64,000 bases of DNA from Histoplasma ohiense (Eukaryota > Ascomycota > Eurotiomycetes > Onygenales > Ajellomycetaceae). This document shows positions 58,454-64,000 of the stretch, in pieces. How positions within the stretch are numbered: the stretch's first letter is position 1; each line of letters opens with the position of its first letter. A model generated the notes under the pieces. It ran no database searches, was not told the origin of the DNA, and saw only the letters and a list, made by a program, of their open reading frames with translations. Location: contig JAEVHH010000004.1 in NCBI GenBank assembly GCA_017607445.1, forward strand, positions 5,704,001 through 5,768,000, read 5' to 3'. The position numbers and the translations under genes were made by a program.

Positions 58454-59344
58454 ATGGCGGTGACGATCTCTTCGAAAACCGACATCATGAACCTGAGCGA
58501 TACAACTTACACCCTCTCTGCCAGTTTAAAGCGGTAAGGGTCGATTTCAATAAATCTGAATTAATGGTTTGAAAATTGATAATCCATAGTTTATTCCATT
58601 CTTCAAAATTCACGGATATTACAATCCAGGCGGGGGAAGAAGAATTCAAGGTCCATAAACTCATCCTCTCTGGTCAATCGGAGTACTTTTCACGTATGTT
58701 TAGTGCAGAGTGGAAGGTTCGTCAGTCTCGATCTCCTCTTCACTGTCGCTGAAATTTGTACTGATCACGTTAGTTTAAAATACTAGGAGACTGCAACCGA
58801 CATTATCAAGTTAGAAGATGATCCTCGAACGATCGAAGCGATGCTCCGTTTCATGTACGGGCTCGATTATGATAGTAGCAGTCAAGGGCGCACTTCACCG
58901 ATGCTTTTCGATTCCAAAGTGTATGTTGCTGCCGACTATTATGGCATTCCAGAATTGAAAGAGAAGGCGAAGGCAAAGTTCGAGGTCGCTGTGCATGCTT
59001 GCTGGGACATGGATGACTTCCCTATTACCATCGTGGAAGTCTATTCACGCACCCTTCGTATGGATCGGAACCTACGCAATATACTTGCAAATACGGCTAA
59101 AGACCATTTTAAGCTGCTGTTGAAAAAGGATGAGTTCTTGTGCACATTCGAACAGTGCGGACACTTTGCAGTGGATGTCGCGCAACTCCTGGCGAGCAAC
59201 TATTCCTCAATAAACGGAACAAAGTATAGATGCCCCAGCTGTGCGACTGAGTGGGAAGGGAAATTGCTCGCCACCAAACTGCCTCCTACCTATTGCATAT
59301 ACTGTGGATGCAAATCAGATTGGAAGAAAAACGTGATCAAGTAA
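58454..59344 (+). CDS. BTB/POZ domain protein with C-terminal Cys pairs
   Basis: Three exons (58454-58533, 58590-58716, 58787-59344), 254 residues, phases consistent. The BTB fold is clear: FTDITIQAGEEEFKVHKLILSGQSEYFSRMF, then IIKLEDDPRTIEAMLRFMYGLDY and VYVAADYYGIPELKEKAKAKF. BTB domains mediate dimerisation and can bind Cullin-3. The C-terminus has CPSC and CIYCGC (YRCPSCATEW, TYCIYCGCKSDW), which may bind zinc. This type is much expanded in fungi and targets are unknown. It converges with the reverse-transcriptase gene on the other strand. Confidence 0.88.
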
Positions 59345-59949
59345 ATACAGGAATTTTGAGATACCCCCAATTGAACAGAGAAGATGTGCTTCTCAAGGGA
59401 TTAAAGATAAAGGCCTTGAACTGTGAATATTGACCAAAAAACACTTTTCCAAACACTTTTCCCAAGAATCCCTTCGCTATTTTCAAACTGATTTATCCCA
59501 TCAATGTATTTCTACTTGGCCAGAAGTACTCTGATACTACAATTTGAATTCTACGTATCGGAGCTACCTTGCACAGGACTCCTACCCTTATTATTCTGGT
59601 TATAGGAAACTTTTCACCGCTTAAATTTCATGGAAACCTTTTCCAACTATCTCCGAAATGGACTAACGTAGTGATTTTTTTTTTCTTTCCTTCCCGCCAT
59701 GCTCGCCTTAGAATATGGTACTCTCGGGAGTCCGCTATCATGATGAGAGTGTGTAGTAAATATATATATATATATATATATAGGTTTGAGAAATGAAAAT
59801 AATTTCCATAGCTAAATTAAAAGACTGGAGTTCAATCAACTGCGAAATGGGGTCGAGTAATGGAACTTATCTGACAGATCGTTATTAGACATGATACAAA
59901 TATTTCTCCAAAAGCAACACAACAAGTATTGAGTCTCGTGCAAGGAACT
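59345..59949. other. 3' intergenic region with a TA microsatellite
   Basis: Between two convergent genes. (TA)n of about 22 bp at 59760-59782. No gene seen. Confidence 0.6.
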
Positions 59950-62793
59950 TCAACTCTGCCACTTCACCTTCCCTTCCCTCAATACCTTCAGCACTCCCAG
60001 TGGCACAACTCCCCTCTCTACAATTGCCAACCCACCATATCTCTTTGCCATCTCTCTGCAATACAACTCCGCTATCCACTTCCAGTACATATTCATGGAA
60101 TGCCAACTGGAGAAAATTGGAGGTGGATTTTCGGCTGGCGAATCGTCCAACCGAGTCTGCTCACCCATCAGCTCTGGCGTCCAATTGACAGCTATCTGTT
60201 TAGGACAGACGAGCAACTCCTGATATGCCAATACGAGGTTCCTGCTGGTGGTTTCGGTGTATCTGTTGAACTCTTCTAGTGACATGAACGTCTCGGGTGC
60301 CTTGTACGACGGGGAAGAGGAGCCGTCGCGCCCACCGTGGCGGCGGCGATATGTATTTAGAACAAAATTGCCAGTGTGGTTGGGTCCATGTTTCTCAAAT
60401 CGTTGCTTTGCGGCTGAATACGCTTTTTCGTCTTCTATGAAGGCTTTCTCCAGAGTCTTTTCCGGGGTCTTCCTCATATTCTCGCGAATGGCGAGGAAAG
60501 GAATCAGTGGGTTACGGAGTTCTAGACCTCCGAGCTCCACGGGGAAGTAGAAGACGCCATCAGGGAGATTGTGGACGTTGAATCGCTGAGCAATTACGAG
60601 TCTGAGATAATCTACCGCATTGTGGGTGCGAGGAGTGGACGCGTCTGCGTTGCTGGGTGACATGAAGAGCTCATTCTCTATCCGTTGCAGCGTGGTTATT
60701 GCCATTTCGATGTGCTCGCGCCCAAAACACATTGCGGGCTTACCAAAATTGTTAACAAAGAAGCGAGCAAAATAGCTGTTCCACGCTTTTATCCAGCTAA
60801 AAATGCTTCGACACGCATCCAGTTGGTGCTTGAGCTCCTTAACATGTTCATCTACCTTTGATTGGTCGATAATGAATCGACCTTCTTCTTCATCAAGCTT
60901 GAGAAATCCCCAACGCACGTCACCAGTGGGAAGGGCGTTGTTATTGATATCTGAGCCCGAGGAAGTGATGGACATGTTGTCAACACCACCCTCATCCACG
61001 CCTTCGCTCTCGGAACTGCTCGTTTCCTGATGGGAAGACAGAGGGTTCTTTCCAATTAGTCGCGCTGTCCCGGTTTTCTCCTCGTTAAACTCAATCCCCA
61101 TAACTTTGCTGAACTCAGTCATAGCGCCCCAAGCACGAACACACAGTTTCTCCTGGCCCCAGAACCAAAAGTCGTCATGGAGGCGATAAAGGAAGGCACC
61201 ATCTGCGGATTTAGAAACAGAATAATCCATGCAGAAAAGCAGCACTTCTCCAAGGAAGTCACTTAATGAATGAGACATTGGAACACCTCGCCTCCTTATT
61301 CGCGCTGGAGCATCAGGCCCATCATTCACGAACCTCACTGGTGCTTCGAGAAATGTTTTGAAGAAATTGAGCCAGATCTGTGGCATATGGAAAAATTTCA
61401 GGACCGTCAGCAGGGTTGAATGCGGGAGGGAAGGCCCAAACCATTTGAAGTCGGACCTTAATACTGTTATTTTCCCATATAGAGTAGTGGCTACCCGGGC
61501 CTCTGTAATTAGGAGATGAAGCAACGAGTGCTTCCGGTCAATAGGTGAAGTAGAAAGATCCTCATCAATGTAGGAGTCATACGTAGGAGTCTGGCCTTGG
61601 GTAGACGGAAGCTGGCTCATAAAGTAGGACGACTCGAACGTGTCTCTCCTAGTTTTATATAGATTCACTTGTGCATCGTTGTCGCCTTTAGGGTTTTCAT
61701 GCAGAAAATATTGCCGCCTCTCCAGGTCGCGCTTCGGAATAGGCGGTGCGTTCCGCTTCCACGCATGCGAATTGAAAAAAGTTCCAAATATGCCCTTGAA
61801 CTTCACCCCCCATTGGACTCCTAGGTAGTGTAAAAAGAGTGCATCAAGAACATCTTCGTCCATATACACACGGTATTTTCCGTTCAGCTGTCGTCGCATC
61901 TCAAGCGGTATAACTTCGCTGCCCCATTTCCAAGTATCAAGTTGAGCAAGACGCATGTTCAATACATCCGCAACCTCTTGAGCAACATCCTCATTCTCGA
62001 GAAACCCTTTGAGTATGACGACCTTATCGGGGGAGAAAATATCACTCGAAATGACCCCACTAGTGATCCATTTGAGGGAACTAGGTGTGAACGCTTTCTG
62101 ATCTGCAAGCATCTCCTTTGAAAAGGCCTTAACCGAACTGCGCAGGTCCTCGAGAGCCTGCTGGGATAGCCTGGTTTGAGCGAAAAGCTGCTCGAGGTAC
62201 CGTTCAATAGCGGCTGTGTCAGTTTGAGCTGGATCAAACACCAACGACTCCCATTCCGCCCGCTGTTCATGCATCTCCTCCCTCCCAACATGCTCGGACT
62301 GTCCTTCAGTTCCTTTCTCCGCAGCTGAGTCGTTAGGGTTTGTGAGCCATTCGGTAACCAGCTGACTAAAGAATAAAGCGTGCTCATGCTTTACGCTCCG
62401 GAGATCAAGGTCGCGCTTCAGCTCCTCTTCCCACGACGACAGCATCCCGCTCGATATCGACGAGTCATATTTACTTTGGAATAAGAACCGTCTAATGTTC
62501 CGATACCGGCTCCTGGTCGACCCATCGCACGAACTATCATGCCGATCACGCTCTGCATCATCTTTGTCGGATGTGTCCAAGCCATCACCGGGAAAACCCT
62601 GGATCTTTGTTACACCTTCAAGAAGGATCCTCACCCTTTCTCGAAGGTCCGTTTGGCTATCAGCTTCCTTGAGGAGCGCTGATTTGCGAGACTCAAACAG
62701 GGCACGCTGTTTCTTGAGCTCGGTGATTTTCGTAGCAGTGATTGATTGTAAAGCTTGGGGAAGGGCAGCAGTAGGCGGCATCCTGACTGGCAT
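59950..62793 (-). CDS. rvt: Cellular reverse transcriptase, rvt-type
   Basis: A single exon. The frame is open from 62922 but lacks an ATG until 62793 (MPVRMPPTAALPQ), giving 947 residues. Residues 20-61 (ITELKKQRALFESRKSALL...) form a coiled coil. RT motifs: A with Asp448 in TVLRSDFKWFGPSLPHS, B in RRRGVPMSHSLSDFLGE (about 500-515), C in YRLHDDFWFWG with Asp540-Asp541 (codons 61176-61171), D in GIEFNEEKTG, and a thumb-like FYFPVELGGLELRNP. No LTR, integrase, endonuclease or Gag is nearby, and flanks are host genes. Single-copy rvt genes of fungi share this build: an N-terminal coiled coil, an RT core with large insertions, and no mobility. The known role is unclear, though protein-primed polymerisation has been reported for the family. 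It is intact here, with no stops. Confidence 0.85.
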   Translation of the reverse strand: MPVRMPPTAALPQALQSITATKITELKKQRALFESRKSALLKEADSQTDLRERVRILLEGVTKIQGFPGDGLDTSDKDDAERDRHDSSCDGSTRSRYRNIRRFLFQSKYDSSISSGMLSSWEEELKRDLDLRSVKHEHALFFSQLVTEWLTNPNDSAAEKGTEGQSEHVGREEMHEQRAEWESLVFDPAQTDTAAIERYLEQLFAQTRLSQQALEDLRSSVKAFSKEMLADQKAFTPSSLKWITSGVISSDIFSPDKVVILKGFLENEDVAQEVADVLNMRLAQLDTWKWGSEVIPLEMRRQLNGKYRVYMDEDVLDALFLHYLGVQWGVKFKGIFGTFFNSHAWKRNAPPIPKRDLERRQYFLHENPKGDNDAQVNLYKTRRDTFESSYFMSQLPSTQGQTPTYDSYIDEDLSTSPIDRKHSLLHLLITEARVATTLYGKITVLRSDFKWFGPSLPHSTLLTVLKFFHMPQIWLNFFKTFLEAPVRFVNDGPDAPARIRRRGVPMSHSLSDFLGEVLLFCMDYSVSKSADGAFLYRLHDDFWFWGQEKLCVRAWGAMTEFSKVMGIEFNEEKTGTARLIGKNPLSSHQETSSSESEGVDEGGVDNMSITSSGSDINNNALPTGDVRWGFLKLDEEEGRFIIDQSKVDEHVKELKHQLDACRSIFSWIKAWNSYFARFFVNNFGKPAMCFGREHIEMAITTLQRIENELFMSPSNADASTPRTHNAVDYLRLVIAQRFNVHNLPDGVFYFPVELGGLELRNPLIPFLAIRENMRKTPEKTLEKAFIEDEKAYSAAKQRFEKHGPNHTGNFVLNTYRRRHGGRDGSSSPSYKAPETFMSLEEFNRYTETTSRNLVLAYQELLVCPKQIAVNWTPELMGEQTRLDDSPAENPPPIFSSWHSMNMYWKWIAELYCREMAKRYGGLAIVERGVVPLGVLKVLREGKVKWQS

Positions 62794-64000
62794 ATCCTGG
62801 GAAGCGTTTTGGTTTTTGATCAAGCAAGCGGGGCGCAGACAAGACGAAGAAAAATATAAGGACAAGAAGTAGTTGTTGCGAGTGCTCCAAACCTGTCGGA
62901 ATTTGAAAGTGTTCAGCACCAAGTACTGAGAATGGTTCTACAAAATTTGAAGAAATTTTCAAGGCGCTTGAACAACTTTTATGTCGAACGCGTAAAAGAC
63001 CGGCGAACGACCAGGGCTACAGAGCCAGAAAACGGGCGAGAAGCAGCTTCACCAGTGCCAAACAGCAACCAAACTATGAATCAAAGAGCTAGTGTGAATA
63101 TGGACGCCGACAAAACGAGGATGTTGAAGGAATGGTTTTCTCGCTCAGCACAAATGTTTCAGGCGGTCGACAAAACTGGCAGCCAGCAGGGGACAGTGAG
63201 GCTTGCATGGCTAAGATGAAGTTTGAGGCCAGCATTATCGGCGTCCGTAACAGGAAATCTGTACTTGAGGAGAACCGTAAGCTCGACTGCCCTTCTAATA
63301 GGAGTTAGGTTTAGGTTTGGATCAGAGTTGGTTCCGGGGTTACGATTGAGTCATAAAAGCCCTACGTGGTGGAGTTTAGATGCGTGTTTGCAGCCGAAAG
63401 TTTTTTTCCGGCCGATACACTCACATATAAACAGTACTTACATGTTCTATATTATAATTGAAGTATATGTTTCATATTCCAAGTATATGATGGGACTAGA
63501 ATGGGACCAGTACTATATATTTATGAATAGAACATGATCTGGGGTTATACCTTGATTATAAGAAATACGCTGATATACAGTGTAAAAGGACTGGCAGTAT
63601 CAAACAAAATAGGGGACCAGGACTGATATATTTGACAATGAAACTGGCTAAAAATTTGGTCGCGGTCCCATGCACAGTAATGCGTGCCAGGAGAATCTCA
63701 GAAAGCATTGCACGAACGAACGAGTCATTGCTAGCATTGGCACATGCTCTTTTTAGCGCATACGGATCCTGTTATCCTAACTTCCACTAACCGACGTTTC
63801 TGCTCGGGTCTCCTCTGCGAAAAGGAGGTAGATCTGATCGGAGTGCCGTCGAACGGGCGCGGTACGCTCGCGGCGGGGGTCGATCGAGAGATCGTAACAA
63901 TGCCATATGGGCCAATGTCGACAGAAATTACATACATAACAACTTGAAACCCTTTCTCACCATGGCTTGAGGTCAAAGGGCTCGCCACTCTATCCGGTAG
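62794..64000. other. Upstream region of the rvt-like gene, no supported gene
   Basis: Presumed promoter of the rvt-like gene near 62800-63000. Frames 62932-63219 and 63744-63947 lack domains. The latter (VPSNGRGTLAAGVDREIVTMPYGPM) has protein-like composition and may be the end of a gene lying beyond the window. Confidence 0.4.

Noticed and set aside
59929..60279. 116-codon plus frame as a gene
   Set aside because: It lies antisense to the C-terminal coding part of the rvt-like gene and is a shadow.
62794..62922. Start of the reverse transcriptase at 62922
   Set aside because: The codon is TTG and the added residues are not protein-like. ATG 62793 precedes the conserved coiled-coil region.

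Overview
The window is nuclear DNA of a filamentous ascomycete. The evidence is short introns with GTANGT-like donors and CTAAC-like branch points, secreted proteins of conidiation-13 type, a DUF3433 membrane protein, and LTR retrotransposons riddled with C-to-T and G-to-A changes. The pairing of a long AT-rich block of mutated Gypsy elements with a block of ordinary gene density resembles genomes of Onygenales such as Blastomyces or Coccidioides. That placement is an inference from style, not from a diagnostic gene.

Bases 1 to about 32,800 are a graveyard of Ty3/Gypsy elements. They form a nest whose joints can be read to the base: a Tc1/mariner element (10253-13467, TA duplication) sits in Gypsy-A (6556-15872, TSD TAGAA, 534-bp LTRs). 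Gypsy-A sits in Gypsy-B, which lies on the minus strand (2159-18944, TSD ACTGA, 273-bp LTRs). Gypsy-B sits in the reverse transcriptase of Gypsy-C (1642-2158 plus 18945-22261), a relative of A. To the left are two stacked LTR-leader units (1-1641). To the right are fragments of the A family and a third family, Gypsy-F (23597-29365), which meets a truncated head-to-head copy of itself (29366-31264). Gypsy-F carries an 852-bp, CpG-rich retroposon-like insert with a 28-bp minisatellite. All coding frames of the Gypsy elements are broken, mostly by TGA.

From 32,352 to about 34,200 the composition changes across two small hairpin or MITE-like pieces. The first host gene, a flavin monooxygenase (34220-36366), is dead. 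It has a frameshift, two stops and lost Rossmann glycines.

The right half is ordinary host sequence: a tandem pair of con-13-like secreted proteins, of which only the second keeps HExxH; a Nudix ADP-sugar diphosphatase (minus, four exons); a DUF3433 multi-pass membrane protein; a HAD phosphatase (minus); an F-box protein (minus); a RIT1-like initiator-tRNA ribosylphosphate transferase (five exons); a BTB/POZ protein (three exons); and a 947-residue single-exon cellular reverse transcriptase of the rvt type (minus). The rvt-like gene is the most notable. Its catalytic Asp-Asp is intact, whereas two of the three transposon RTs whose active site was read have lost the second Asp. These genes show no shared pathway. 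No rRNA, tRNA or CRISPR array was seen.
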